Shown: positions 41,735 to 51,786, counted from the first letter of the stretch. The stretch: 64,000 nt of DNA from an uncultured Lachnoclostridium sp. (GCA_946415315.1 CAMKRZ010000012.1:1-64000); one strand, 5' to 3'. Notes: a model not told the origin generated them from the sequence alone. Translations and numbers: made by a program.

Positions 41735-44700
41735 ACTGATCCAGCTCGCTCTCGATCAGGTTGACCGAGACAAGCGTCGAAATGCCCTTCTCCTGCATGG
41801 TGATGCCGTACAGGGCTTCCGCTGCCGCCATGGTGCCACGGCGGTGCGTGATCACGATAAACTGCGTCTCATCCGAGAGTTTGCGCAGATACTGTGCGAA
41901 CCGTCCGACGTTGGAGTCGTCGAGCGCCGCCTCGATCTCGTCAAGCAGACAGAACGGCGACGGTTTCAGATCCAGGATGGCAAACAACAGGGCAATCGCC
42001 GTGAGCGCTTTCTCGCCGCCCGAGAGCTGCAGCATGTTCTGCAGTTTCTTGCCCGGCGGCTGCACGTTGATCAGAACGCCGGCCTCCAGAACGTCCTCTC
42101 CCTCGCTGAGGGAAAGCGTCGTCTTTCCGCCGCCGAACAGCTCGCGGAACACGCGGTCGAAGCGCACCTTCAACTGCTCAAACGTCTCCGTAAACTGCTT
42201 GCGCATCTCCTCGTCGAGCGCCGCGATGATACCGGTGAGCGTCTTCTCCGCATCGAGGATATCCTTGCGCTGCGCCGTCAAAAACTCGTAGCGCTCCTTC
42301 GCCTCACGGTACTCCTCGATCGCGTCGACATTGACATTGCCGAGGCCGCGGATCTTATTTTTCAATTCATAAACCGCCTTGCGGTTCAGCGTCGCATTGT
42401 CGTACTCGGGGCTGCGATGTTCGCACGCCTCGGTGTAGGTCAGCCCGTACTCCTCCCACATGTAGCGGGTGTTCGACTCAAGCTGATCCTCCATTTTCTC
42501 CTTCTGACTCTGCAGACGGTACTGCTCCTTGTCGAGTGATGACATGGTGCGCGACAGACTCTCTCTGCGCTCGAAGAAATCACGGTTCTGCTTTGTAATC
42601 TCGTCAGCGAGCGTTGTCAACTCCGTGATCAGCGCATCCGTATCCTGGATGTCGCGCTGCAACTCGCACTGGCGCTCCTCGATCTCACGGATCGACTCCT
42701 CGCGCTCTTTGATCTGTTTCTTTGTCTCGTCGCGTTCAGTCTCCGCATCCAGAAGTTCTTTCTTGTACTGCGTGCGCTCCCGCTCGATCCGCTCTCCCGT
42801 GTCGCGCTGGTACTCCACACTCTGCAGCAGTCCGTTGTACTCCGTCAGCGTGCGCACCGCATCGGCGCTGGTCTCGTCCTGACGGCTCCGGATCTCCTCC
42901 ATCTCCGCATGGATCCGGTCCGCCGTCTCGCGGTTCTGCTCGCTCTGCTGCTCGTTGATGTCGATCTGCTCCTGAAGACTGCGGTTGTTCGCGCGGATCG
43001 TCTCGATCTGCGACTCCGCCTCGACAATCTCCTTCTTCAGCGCATCGCGCCTGTCAAGAAGTCCGCCGTTCTGCTCCTTCTCATGCTGCAGGTTCATCTC
43101 CGCCGTGTTGCGGGCGATCATTTTCTCCTGCAATGCCGTGCGCGCCAGTTCCTGCTCGTTCCGAAGCGCCTCGCGTTCCTTGCGGTACCGTGCCACCGTG
43201 CGCTCGCAGGCATCCGCCTCTTTCTTCTTCTCGGAAAATTCTTTCTCCGCTTCTTCCGCTTCCCTGCGTCGTCCGAGCAGATTGCCGGCATTGCGGAACG
43301 CACCGCCGGATACCGCGCCGCCGGGTGCGAACAGCTCGCCCTCCAGCGTCACAAGACGCAGTTTTTGCTTGTATTTCTTCTCCAGCGCGATCGCATGGTC
43401 GATCGTATCCACAACGAGGAAACGTCCGAGAAGATACGCGGCTGCCTCGCGGTACTCTTCACCGGTGCTCACGAGCTCCGACGCGATCCCGAGCACGCCC
43501 TTCTCCTTCATAACATCCTCGTCAAACTCATCCTTCTTCGCGCGGATTTCCCGCAGAGGAAGGAAGGTCGCGCGACCCAGCCGGTTTTTCTTCAAATGCT
43601 CGATCAACGCCTTCGCGGTGTCGGTGTTATCCACAACGATGTTCTGGATATTGCCGCCGAGCGCGGTCTCGATCGCAGTCTCGTAGCGCTCCTCCGTCTG
43701 GATGATATCAGCGACCACGCCGTGGATTCCCTTCCGCGTGTTCTTCTCCTCCATCACCTTCCGTACGGTTCCGGCGTAACCCTCATAGCGTTCCGCCAGA
43801 TTGCGAAGCGTCTCGAACCGTGTCTGCGCAAGCGTTGCCTTCTTGCGGACATCGTCCAGACGGGCCGTCGCGTCCGCGATGGACTCGCTCAGCGAACGGA
43901 TCCTGTCATCCCGCTCCGACGAAGCCTTCTGCATCCGGGTAACCTCGGACGACACATCCTTGAGAAGCTGCGTCGCCTCCTCGATCTTCCTGTTGGCCTC
44001 ATCCGCCTCCGCCTTAAACTGCAGCAGTCTGGCGTTGGTCTCCGCCTTGCTGATGGAATACTGTTCCAGCAGCGTGTTGTTGCGCTCCAGCTCGGTCTTC
44101 AGATCGGTATTTTTCTGTAAAATGGTAAACTGCGCGGTGCGAAGCTCCTGCTCCCTGGCGATCCTCGAGTCGATCTCCGACTTCATCTCGCCGAGTTTTG
44201 CCTCCGCGGCATTCTTGGCATCCGCAAGCTCTTCCAGCTGCTTTGCGTACCCCGCCTGTTTCTCCTGATAGCTCGCAAGTTCCTCCTCGCGCTCGGCGAT
44301 CAGTCCCTGCAGCACAACGATCCGGTTCTCGGTCTGCTCCGCCTGCTTGGCAAATGCTGCAACCTGCTCGGTGAGCACGTTTCGCTCACCGCTTCCCTTC
44401 TCAGCCTCAATCCGGTTCTGCGCGTTCTTCTCCTTCGCCTGCGACAGCGCCTCCCGGTGCTGTTCCAGCTCGTTCAGCAGGCGGTCATACTCGTCCTTGG
44501 CCTTCTCGTAGTCCGCTGTCGCGCGGGCAAGATCCTCGGACACGCTCGCGAGATGCTCGTCATTTTCCTTCTTGAGAACGATGTTCTTCTCGTACTCCAT
44601 CAGAAACTGGTTGACCTCGCGGTCACGCAGTTCCTCTCGCAGGGCAAGGTACTCCCGTGCCTTGGCGTCCTGCCTGGAGAGCGGGTCGAGGCGCCCCTCG

Positions 44701-45293
44701 ATCTCCGTGATGATATCGTTGACGCGGGCGAGGTTCTGACGCTCCTCCGCGAGATTTTTCTCCGTCTGCAGCTTGCGCTTCTTGACTCTTGTGATGCCGG
44801 CAGCCTCGTCGAAGATCTCCCGGCGCTCCTCCGGCTTTCCGCTCAGAACCTTGTCAATCTGTCCCTGCCCGATGATCGAGTAGCCCTCCTTGCCGATACC
44901 GGTGTCGAAGAAGAGCTCCTGCACGTCGCGCAGACGGCATTCGGTGCCGTTGATCAGATATTCGCTCTCACCGGAACGGTACACGCGCCTCGCGACCGTC
45001 ACCTCGTCGTAGGTGATCGGCAGCTTGTGGTCGCTGTTGTCGAGTGTGAGCGAGACATACGCAAAGCTCATCGGTTTGCGCGTCTCGGTTCCGGAAAATA
45101 TGACATCCTGCATGCTGCTTCCGCGCAGCTGCTTGGCGCTCTGCTCTCCGAGCACCCAGCGCACCGCATCGGCAACATTGCTCTTGCCGCTTCCGTTCGG
45201 TCCGACAATGCCGGTGATCCCGCCGTCAAACTCGAAGCGGATCTTGTTGGCAAATGCCTTAAAGCCATGTACTTCTATGCTTTTCAGATACAT
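41733..45293 (-). CDS. smc: Chromosome segregation protein SMC
   Basis: A 1186-residue SMC, the same length as B. subtilis Smc. The N-terminal head has GPNGSGKSNVADAVRWVLGE. Long coiled coils flank a hinge at about 500-670 (GIHGVVADIIQTEERYETAI, ALGGNIQNIVVDN). The C-terminal head has the signature LSGGEKALTAIALLFAIL and Walker B FCLLDEIEAALDD. With ScpA/ScpB it organises and segregates the chromosome. Start behind AAGGAGAG, 12 bases after rnc. Confidence 0.98.
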   Translation of the reverse strand: MYLKSIEVHGFKAFANKIRFEFDGGITGIVGPNGSGKSNVADAVRWVLGEQSAKQLRGSSMQDVIFSGTETRKPMSFAYVSLTLDNSDHKLPITYDEVTVARRVYRSGESEYLINGTECRLRDVQELFFDTGIGKEGYSIIGQGQIDKVLSGKPEERREIFDEAAGITRVKKRKLQTEKNLAEERQNLARVNDIITEIEGRLDPLSRQDAKAREYLALREELRDREVNQFLMEYEKNIVLKKENDEHLASVSEDLARATADYEKAKDEYDRLLNELEQHREALSQAKEKNAQNRIEAEKGSGERNVLTEQVAAFAKQAEQTENRIVVLQGLIAEREEELASYQEKQAGYAKQLEELADAKNAAEAKLGEMKSEIDSRIAREQELRTAQFTILQKNTDLKTELERNNTLLEQYSISKAETNARLLQFKAEADEANRKIEEATQLLKDVSSEVTRMQKASSERDDRIRSLSESIADATARLDDVRKKATLAQTRFETLRNLAERYEGYAGTVRKVMEEKNTRKGIHGVVADIIQTEERYETAIETALGGNIQNIVVDNTDTAKALIEHLKKNRLGRATFLPLREIRAKKDEFDEDVMKEKGVLGIASELVSTGEEYREAAAYLLGRFLVVDTIDHAIALEKKYKQKLRLVTLEGELFAPGGAVSGGAFRNAGNLLGRRREAEEAEKEFSEKKKEADACERTVARYRKEREALRNEQELARTALQEKMIARNTAEMNLQHEKEQNGGLLDRRDALKKEIVEAESQIETIRANNRSLQEQIDINEQQSEQNRETADRIHAEMEEIRSRQDETSADAVRTLTEYNGLLQSVEYQRDTGERIERERTQYKKELLDAETERDETKKQIKEREESIREIEERQCELQRDIQDTDALITELTTLADEITKQNRDFFERRESLSRTMSSLDKEQYRLQSQKEKMEDQLESNTRYMWEEYGLTYTEACEHRSPEYDNATLNRKAVYELKNKIRGLGNVNVDAIEEYREAKERYEFLTAQRKDILDAEKTLTGIIAALDEEMRKQFTETFEQLKVRFDRVFRELFGGGKTTLSLSEGEDVLEAGVLINVQPPGKKLQNMLQLSGGEKALTAIALLFAILDLKPSPFCLLDEIEAALDDSNVGRFAQYLRKLSDETQFIVITHRRGTMAAAEALYGITMQEKGISTLVSVNLIESELDQ

Positions 45294-45305
45294 GTTGAAC
45301 TCTCC

Positions 45306-46001
45306 TTACAGCGAGGCAATCAGCTTCTTTATCATTTTCGCGGCGCACTCCTGCTCCGCCTGTTTCTTCGAATGTCCCGTTGCGATCTCACAGTAACGGT
45401 CTACGCTGCAGGACATGGTGAACTCCTTGCAGTGCGCAGGTCCATCCTCCTTCACGAGCGCGTAAGTCGGCTCGCACTTGAAAAGCTGCTGAGACATCTC
45501 CTGCAGTTTCGTCTTCGCGTCCCGGAACAGCTGGCTTTCCGATAGGTTTGCCAGAACGAATCTGCGGACAAATTCTCTCGCAGGCTCCAGTCCTCCGTCC
45601 AGGTAGATCGCTCCGATCACGGATTCGAACGCGTCGGACAGAATGGAATCCCGATCCCGTCCTCCGGTCATATCTTCGCCGTGTCCCAGCCGCAGGCACT
45701 CGCCGAGATTGATGTCCCTTGCGCAGATCCCGAGAGACGGTTCGCACACGATACTTGCCCGAAGTTTCGACATGCTTCCTTCGTGAAGATCGATTCTCGT
45801 CTCATACAGGTACTCGCTCGTCACGAGTTCCAGCACGGCATCACCCAGAAACTCCAGCCGCTCATTGCACTCGACAACCCGCGCGCCGCGGCTGTTCTCG
45901 TTGGCGTAGGAACTGTGCGTAAGCGCAAGCGTCAGAAGTTCCGGATTCTGAAACCGGTAGCCGATCGTCTGCTGCAGCCTTTCTTTTACTGATTCACCCA
46001 T
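45306..46001 (-). CDS. rnc: Ribonuclease III
   Basis: A 231-residue RNase III. The catalytic domain has the signature NERLEFLGDAVLELV and the second acidic patch DAFESVIGAIYLDGG. The C-terminal dsRNA-binding domain runs from PTYALVKEDGPAH to KKQAEQECAAKMI. It cuts double-stranded RNA, including rRNA precursors. Start behind GAGGAA. Confidence 0.97.
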   Translation of the reverse strand: MGESVKERLQQTIGYRFQNPELLTLALTHSSYANENSRGARVVECNERLEFLGDAVLELVTSEYLYETRIDLHEGSMSKLRASIVCEPSLGICARDINLGECLRLGHGEDMTGGRDRDSILSDAFESVIGAIYLDGGLEPAREFVRRFVLANLSESQLFRDAKTKLQEMSQQLFKCEPTYALVKEDGPAHCKEFTMSCSVDRYCEIATGHSKKQAEQECAAKMIKKLIASL

Positions 46002-46039
46002 GTTTATTCCTCAAAAAACTTTCATTGTGTCTGCGATAG

Positions 46040-46276
46040 TCAGATCGATGCGAGCGCTCTCTTCACTCTGTCACAGAGATCGCCGACCGTGCGGATCTTC
46101 CTGTCCGCCATCTCCGGCTGCAACTGCGCGTCGAGCACATCCTCAAGCGTGAGCAGGATCCGGTACATATCAAGGGAATCAACGCCGAGATCCTCGATCA
46201 GCAGCGTGTCCTTTGTGATGGTGTCGCGGCTTACGTGCATCACGTCCGCGATGACACCGACAATCTGATCAAACAT
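46040..46276 (-). CDS. acpP: Acyl carrier protein
   Basis: A 78-residue ACP with the phosphopantetheine serine in EDLGVDSLDMYRI (about residue 34). The C-terminal part is more divergent and less acidic than the main fatty-acid ACP of Bacillus, but position between plsX and rnc is the standard one. Start behind GGAGG. Confidence 0.93.
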   Translation of the reverse strand: MFDQIVGVIADVMHVSRDTITKDTLLIEDLGVDSLDMYRILLTLEDVLDAQLQPEMADRKIRTVGDLCDRVKRALASI

Positions 46277-46293
46277 AATACACTACCTCCGGA

Positions 46294-47307
46294 TCATTTT
46301 GCGACAGTTCCGAGGTTGTCCCGGATCTTGCCGCTGATATCCTCCTTTACAAACGCGATGCACTGCACAAGCGCATTGCGGATTTCCACGGAAGTCGAGT
46401 TGCCGTGCGTCTTCACGACAAGGCCGTTCAGGCCGAGCATCGGAGCGCCGCCGTGGTCCGATACGTCAAATGTCTTCAGCGTATTCTTAAGCGCCGGTTT
46501 TGCGAGCGCCGCGCCGATCTTGCTGCGGGTGGTGGACGTCAGTCCCTGCTTGATCTTCCGAAGAAGCGTTGTAGCAAGGCCCTCGTAGAGCTTGAGGATG
46601 ACATTTCCGACAAATGCTTCGCAGACGATCACGTCCGCGACTCCCGACGGGATCTCGCGCGACTCCACGCTTCCGATGAAATTGATGTCAGTACGCTCCT
46701 TGAGAAGAGGATAGGTCTCTTTGACGAGCATGTTGCCCTTCTCCTCCTCCGTGCCGATGTTGACAATTCCCACGCGCGGATTCTCGATACCGACAACGTG
46801 CTTCATGTAGATGGATCCCATCACGGCGAACTGCACCAACTGAGACGGACGAGCGTCCACATTGGCGCCGCAGTCGATCAGCAGGGAGACTCCCTTCTCC
46901 GTGGGGATCAGCGGAGCAAGCGGCGTGCGTTCCACACCGCGGATCCGGCCGATCAGGATCACGCCTCCGGCCAGTACCGCGCCGGTGCTTCCGGCAGAAA
47001 CGAACGCGTCGCATTCGCCGTGACGCACCAGGTTGAGCGCAACCGTGATGGAGGAATCCCTCTTCTTCCGCACAGCTTCCACCGGAGCCTCATCGCAGGT
47101 GATCTCCTCCGTCGCGTTCACCACGGTGATCTGCTCTGCCGGGTACGTGTATTTTGCGAGCTCCTCCCGGATGATCTCCTCGCGACCGACCAGCGTCACG
47201 ACAAGTTCCGGATGGGCATTGACCGCCTCCGTCGCTCCCTTGATGATCTCGACAGGCGCGTTATCCCCGCCCATCGCGTCCAGCGCTACGCGTACCTTCT
47301 CTTCCAT
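46294..47307 (-). CDS. plsX: Phosphate acyltransferase PlsX
   Basis: A 337-residue PlsX that makes acyl-phosphate from acyl-ACP for PlsY. Visible motifs are VALDAMGGDNAPVEIIKGA at the N-terminus, SAGSTGAVLAGG, GVSLLIDCGANVDARP, GIVNIGTEEEKGN, and VCEAFVGNVILKLYEG. Start at MEEKVRVALD behind GAGAGGAG. First gene of its operon; no convincing sigma-A promoter is visible between it and the upstream terminator, so some read-through may feed it. Confidence 0.96.
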   Translation of the reverse strand: MEEKVRVALDAMGGDNAPVEIIKGATEAVNAHPELVVTLVGREEIIREELAKYTYPAEQITVVNATEEITCDEAPVEAVRKKRDSSITVALNLVRHGECDAFVSAGSTGAVLAGGVILIGRIRGVERTPLAPLIPTEKGVSLLIDCGANVDARPSQLVQFAVMGSIYMKHVVGIENPRVGIVNIGTEEEKGNMLVKETYPLLKERTDINFIGSVESREIPSGVADVIVCEAFVGNVILKLYEGLATTLLRKIKQGLTSTTRSKIGAALAKPALKNTLKTFDVSDHGGAPMLGLNGLVVKTHGNSTSVEIRNALVQCIAFVKEDISGKIRDNLGTVAK

Positions 47308-47384
47308 GCTGCTCCTCTCTGCGGCTGTGCCGCCGCGGCCGCACATCTCCGCATCATTCGGAAAATGCCGCGACCCGTAAAGTG

Positions 47385-47417
47385 AAAAGAGCACAATGGG
47401 GATACCCCAATGTGCTC
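47385..47417 (-). terminator. Terminator of the folD-to-ispH transcript
   Basis: GAGCAC-A-TTGGGG stem with its complement, one mismatch and a 3-base loop; the minus-strand tail is TTTTCACTTT. It lies about 45 bases past the ispH-S1 stop. Confidence 0.75.
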
Positions 47418-47461
47418 CTGTTCCCACATATTGTTCTACAGTTATGAGTTATGCTTCCGTG

Positions 47462-49615
47462 TCAGGCTTCCGTAACAGGCTCCTCAACTGCTTCTGCAAC
47501 AGTCTCCTCTGCAGGTGCCTCAACTGCTTCCTCTGCAGCAACCGGCTCATCGTACTCTGCCTCATCCGCCTCAATTGCCTTCATGCTCAGGCTGATGCGC
47601 TTGTCCTCGGGCTTGAAGTCAACGATCTTCGCCTCGATCACCTGGCCGACCGAAAGAACATCCGCCGGCTTCTCAACACGCTTGCGGGAAATCTGCGAAA
47701 CATGCAGCAGACCGTCCACGCCGGGTGCGATCTCAACAAATGCGCCGAATGCCGTCATACGTGCAACACGACCGGTTACGATCGTGCCGGGAGCGAAGCG
47801 CTCCTCTGCATCCTTCCAAGGGTTCTGATCCGCGAACTTCATGCTCAGGGAGATCTTCTCACCATTGATCGCCTTGACGAAAACCGTCACGGTGTCGCCG
47901 GTCTTGAAGAGCTTCTTGGGATTGTCGTTGCGGCCCCAGGAAACTTCGGAAACGTGAAGGAGTCCGTCTACGCCGCCGATGTCAACAAATGCACCGAAGT
48001 CCGTCACATTGCGGATCGTGCCCTCGATCACGTCGCCGACCTGAAGCTTTGCGAGCAGAGCTTCCGTCTTCTCCTTCTTGCGCTCCACGATCAGATCGCG
48101 GCGGTTGCCGATGATGCGTCTCTTCTTCGGATTGTACTCCGTAACGCGGAACTCGATCTCCTGATCCTGGAACTTCGTAAGATCCTTCTCGTAAATATCA
48201 GACACAAGGCTTGCCGGAATGAACACGCGGCAGTCATCGACTACAACGTTCAATCCGCCGGTCACAACCTGCGAAACCTTCGCGGTGAGCACGGTACCCT
48301 GCTCAAATGCTTCCTGAAGCACAGCGCTCGCGCGCTCGCTGTTCAGCTTTCTGCGGCTCAGGAGCACCTGTCCCTCACCGTCGTTAACCTTGATGACCTT
48401 CGCGGTAAGGGTATCTCCCTCCTTGACAACGGTGCGGAGATCGGCGATCGGCTGGGAAGAATACTCATTCTTCGCGATGATGCCGTCCGACTTGTAACCG
48501 ATGTTCAGCGCGATTTCATCTTCTTTCACGCCAATGACAACGCCCTCGACTACCTCTCCGTTTCGTATTGTTTTGAAGGATTCTTCCAACAGCTGATCAA
48601 AATTCTCATTGTCCATGATTGCATGAACCTCCTCGATAATGTTTCTCGGGGTGGACGCCCCAGCAGTAATACCTACGTAACGAAAAGATGGTAAGGGTTC
48701 CTTCTCCAAATCCGCCGCCGACTGTATATACCGCGTATTCCTGCATTCCTGCGACGCGATCTCGTACAGCTTTCGGGTGTTGGAACTGTTGGCGCTACCG
48801 ATCACAAGCATGGCATCACACTGCCTTGCAAGCGCTCGCGCCTCCGTTTGTCTCTCCTCTGTGGCATTGCAGATAGTGCTGATAGCGCTATCTTCTGCAT
48901 TGTAACCCATTTTTCGGAAAATATCAACAAAATCTTTGAATTTTGTATGATTAAACGTGGTCTGCGCCACAATACAGATTTTCGCACCTTCGCGAGCCGC
49001 ATTTTCCGCCGCTTTCAGCGCTTCTTCGGCCGTGGATATCACGGTCGCGCAGCCCTCGCACCAGCCCATGATGCCCTGCACCTCCGGGTGCCGGGAATCG
49101 CCGCATATGATAATCCGTTCTCCGTTTTGACTGTGCTCGCAAACGATCCGATGGATCTTCTTGACAAACGGGCAGGTTGCGTCCTCGATCCGCAGTTTTC
49201 CTCCCGACGCTTCCGCGGCCGCCCTGAGGCGCTCGTCCGCGTCCTTCGGAATTCCGTGGGATCGTATGACGATCGTCCCCTCCGTGATCCGGTCGATCTC
49301 CCCGAGGTCTTCGATCACGCGCACGCCGCGATTTGCGAGCGATGCCACGACATCCTCGTTGTGGATGATCGGTCCGAACGTGTACACCGGTCCGTGTTCG
49401 CCCTCGCTGAGCCGGTACACCGTATCCACCGCGCGCTTCACGCCGAAACAGAAGCCGGCGGTCTTCGCAACCGTGACACGCTTCCGCGGTACGCCTGCCG
49501 TCCCGTCAGCCGTTACCTTCCTCGGCGATACATTCGTCGCCCCGGCGGTCGTTTTATTTCTCTGTGGTTCGGCAGTCGCCTCTTTCTCAGTCTGTGCCCC
49601 GCCCGGAGCACTCAC
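47462..49615 (-). CDS. ispH: IspH (HMBPP reductase) fused to four S1 RNA-binding domains
   Basis: A 717-residue fusion. The IspH half (about 47-335) has the cluster cysteines in AGFCFGVKRAV, EDATCPFVKK and STICNATEERQ, and makes IPP/DMAPP in the MEP pathway. The second half has four S1 domains (about 355-690), the last two classical (VTDFGAFVDIGGVDGLLHVS, MTAFGAFVEIAPGVDGLLHV), and an acidic tail. Such IspH-RpsA-like fusions are known in Clostridia. The only in-frame start near cmk is GTG overlapping its stop (GTGA), which leaves a Thr/Ala/Lys-rich extension of about 46 residues before the IspH core. No closer start codon exists in frame. Confidence 0.93.
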   Translation of the reverse strand: MSAPGGAQTEKEATAEPQRNKTTAGATNVSPRKVTADGTAGVPRKRVTVAKTAGFCFGVKRAVDTVYRLSEGEHGPVYTFGPIIHNEDVVASLANRGVRVIEDLGEIDRITEGTIVIRSHGIPKDADERLRAAAEASGGKLRIEDATCPFVKKIHRIVCEHSQNGERIIICGDSRHPEVQGIMGWCEGCATVISTAEEALKAAENAAREGAKICIVAQTTFNHTKFKDFVDIFRKMGYNAEDSAISTICNATEERQTEARALARQCDAMLVIGSANSSNTRKLYEIASQECRNTRYIQSAADLEKEPLPSFRYVGITAGASTPRNIIEEVHAIMDNENFDQLLEESFKTIRNGEVVEGVVIGVKEDEIALNIGYKSDGIIAKNEYSSQPIADLRTVVKEGDTLTAKVIKVNDGEGQVLLSRRKLNSERASAVLQEAFEQGTVLTAKVSQVVTGGLNVVVDDCRVFIPASLVSDIYEKDLTKFQDQEIEFRVTEYNPKKRRIIGNRRDLIVERKKEKTEALLAKLQVGDVIEGTIRNVTDFGAFVDIGGVDGLLHVSEVSWGRNDNPKKLFKTGDTVTVFVKAINGEKISLSMKFADQNPWKDAEERFAPGTIVTGRVARMTAFGAFVEIAPGVDGLLHVSQISRKRVEKPADVLSVGQVIEAKIVDFKPEDKRISLSMKAIEADEAEYDEPVAAEEAVEAPAEETVAEAVEEPVTEA

Positions 49616-50304
49616 GCGAAAAAATCGCTCTTGCCGCCGTTCTCCGAAGTTCCGCACAATTCCAGCAGACGTGCCTCCACCTCGGGGATCGTCATGTCGG
49701 ACGTGTCGACCAGGACCGCGTCCTCCGCCTGCCGAAGCGGCGCGTGTTCGCGGTGCATGTCGCGGTAATCACGCTCCGCGATGTCCTTCGCGATCTGCTC
49801 GATATCCGCGGGCTGTCCCTTCTTCTCATACTCGAGGGCACGGCGTCTCGCGCGCTCCTCGATGGATGCCGTGAGATAGATTTTCACGTCGGCGCCCGGA
49901 AGCACAAACGTGCCGATATCGCGGCCGTCCATCACGACGTCCGCCTCCCGGCCAAGTCTGCGTTGCAGCTCGGTCATTTTCTCCCGCACCTTCGGGTTGA
50001 CCGACGAAGCGCTCGCCATGTTTCCGACTTCCTCCGTGCGGATGAGCCCGTTGACATGCTCGCCGTTTAGGAGCACCTGCTGCTCCCCGTCCTCAAATGC
50101 GATCGTGATGTCCGCCTCGCCGCAGGCAGCCTCGATCTTCTCCGTCTCGTCCGCCAGGATTCCTCTTCGAAGCAGGAACAATGCCATCGCACGGTACATC
50201 GCGCCCGTGTCAACATAGATGTATCCGAGTTTCTTCGCAAGGCTCCTCGCGATCGTACTCTTGCCCGCGCCCGCAGGTCCGTCAATTGCAATCTGTCGTC
50301 CCAT
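49612..50304 (-). CDS. cmk: Cytidylate kinase
   Basis: A 230-residue CMP/dCMP kinase. P-loop DGPAGAGKSTIARSLAKKLG, then YVDTGAMYRAMA, the CMP-binding DVVMDGRDIGTFVLPGADVK and the ASIEERARRR lid. Its stop is shared with the start of ispH-S1 (GTGA). The cmk-ispH/S1 pair is common in Clostridia. Start at MGRQIAIDGP behind GGAAAGAGAG. Confidence 0.96.
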   Translation of the reverse strand: MGRQIAIDGPAGAGKSTIARSLAKKLGYIYVDTGAMYRAMALFLLRRGILADETEKIEAACGEADITIAFEDGEQQVLLNGEHVNGLIRTEEVGNMASASSVNPKVREKMTELQRRLGREADVVMDGRDIGTFVLPGADVKIYLTASIEERARRRALEYEKKGQPADIEQIAKDIAERDYRDMHREHAPLRQAEDAVLVDTSDMTIPEVEARLLELCGTSENGGKSDFFA

Positions 50305-50385
50305 GGTTATTCTCTCTTTCCTTCGTCGTATGCATCTGTATTTGAACTCCCCGGACGGGGGCATTTTTTCGCTGTACACCGTCCT

Positions 50386-51786
50386 TCAGGCTTCCGCTGC
50401 CGCCTTCCGCCCGGCCAGCATTCCCGTTGACCAGGCGATCTGCAGGTTGAAACCTCCCGTGACCGCGTCGAGGTCAAGCACCTCGCCCGCAAAAAACAGT
50501 CCTTTCGTCAGGCGGGACTCCATCGACGACGGGTTCACTTCCTTCGTCTGGATTCCGCCCTTGGTCACAACCGCCTCATTGTACCCGCCGAGTCCGGTAA
50601 TGTGAATCGTCATGGCCCGCAGCTCCTTTGCGAGGCTCTGCCGCTGCTCCTTCGTCACGCTTCCTGCCTTGCGATCCTCCGGGATCCCCGCTCTTCGCAG
50701 AATTTCCGCACCGAGCGCTGCCGGCACCAGCACGCCAATCAGATTTCCCATCTGCTTCGCATGTCCCGCCTCGAATTCGCGCACCAGCCGGGCATCGAGC
50801 TGCTCGTCCGTAAGCCCCGTCTTCAGGTCAATGACCGCAGTCCCGCCCGCAAGTGCATCTCCCGCCACGGCCGTCGCCGTGAGCACCGTCGGACCGCTGA
50901 TCCCCTTGTGTGTGAACAGAAGCTCTCCGAAATCCTCCGCGAGAAGCCTGCCTTCCGCCCCCAGGAAACGCACGTTGACATTACGGAGCGACAGTCCCGA
51001 CAGGTCGCTGCAGCATGCATCCTCCGCAGTGAGCGACACAAGGGATGGCCGCAGTTTCGTCACCGTGTGCCCGCACGCCTTCGCCATGCGGTAGCCGTCG
51101 CCGGTCGAGCCGGTGCTCGGGTAGGAAAGCCCGCCCGTCGCCACGATCACGGCGTCCGCCGCCAGCTTCGCGCCGTCGGCAAGGATAACTCCCCGCACCC
51201 GGAAAATGTATTCCGCCTTCTTTTTCGTTTTTCCGCTCCTGCCCCGGCGTCCGCCCTCCGTGCTGCCGCCGTCGGACGCTTCTGTTCCCGCGTTCTCACC
51301 GATTGTGCACATGGCCTTCGCGCCTGTCAACACCTCAGCGTCCGCAACGTCAGCCTCCGCCGGGCCGTACTGTTCCGTCCACAGCGAGGCAACCTCCGCG
51401 TGCAGATGCACCGAGACTCCGAGCCTGCGGCACTCGCGTTCCAGCGCGCGAATGACGTCCGAGGATTTGTCGGATACCGGGAATACGCGTTTCCCGCGCT
51501 CCGTCTTAGTCGGAAGTCCGAGCCTTTCGAACAATGCAACGGTGTCAAGATTTGTCAGCCCGTGCAGAGCGCTCAGAAAGAAGCGCGGATTGGAAACCAC
51601 ATGTTCCGGAAATTCCGAAACATCACAGGCATTGGTCAGGTTGCACCGCCCCTTGCCTGTGATGTATATTTTCTTGCCGAGTTTTTCATTTTTCTCAAGG
51701 AGAGTGACCCGTGCGCCCTCTCCCGCAGCGCCGATCGCAGCCATCATGCCGGCCGCGCCGCCGCCGACCACGATCACATGCCTCAT
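50386..51786 (-). CDS. HI0933/YhiN-family flavoprotein with an inserted basic loop
   Basis: A 466-residue NAD(P)/FAD-dependent oxidoreductase-like protein. The dinucleotide fold is at the start (VIVVGGGAAGMMAAIGA), followed by GKKIYITGKGRCNLTN, the family signature, then VIVATGGLSYPSTGSTGDGY and the C-terminal ITGLGGYNEAVVTKGG and LFFAGEVLDLDAVTGGFNLQ. Family members bind FAD; the reaction is uncertain. About 45 residues (around 155-195, with GRRGRSGKTKKK) are inserted relative to the family pattern. ATGA overlap with pgsA. Confidence 0.87.
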   Translation of the reverse strand: MRHVIVVGGGAAGMMAAIGAAGEGARVTLLEKNEKLGKKIYITGKGRCNLTNACDVSEFPEHVVSNPRFFLSALHGLTNLDTVALFERLGLPTKTERGKRVFPVSDKSSDVIRALERECRRLGVSVHLHAEVASLWTEQYGPAEADVADAEVLTGAKAMCTIGENAGTEASDGGSTEGGRRGRSGKTKKKAEYIFRVRGVILADGAKLAADAVIVATGGLSYPSTGSTGDGYRMAKACGHTVTKLRPSLVSLTAEDACCSDLSGLSLRNVNVRFLGAEGRLLAEDFGELLFTHKGISGPTVLTATAVAGDALAGGTAVIDLKTGLTDEQLDARLVREFEAGHAKQMGNLIGVLVPAALGAEILRRAGIPEDRKAGSVTKEQRQSLAKELRAMTIHITGLGGYNEAVVTKGGIQTKEVNPSSMESRLTKGLFFAGEVLDLDAVTGGFNLQIAWSTGMLAGRKAAAEA

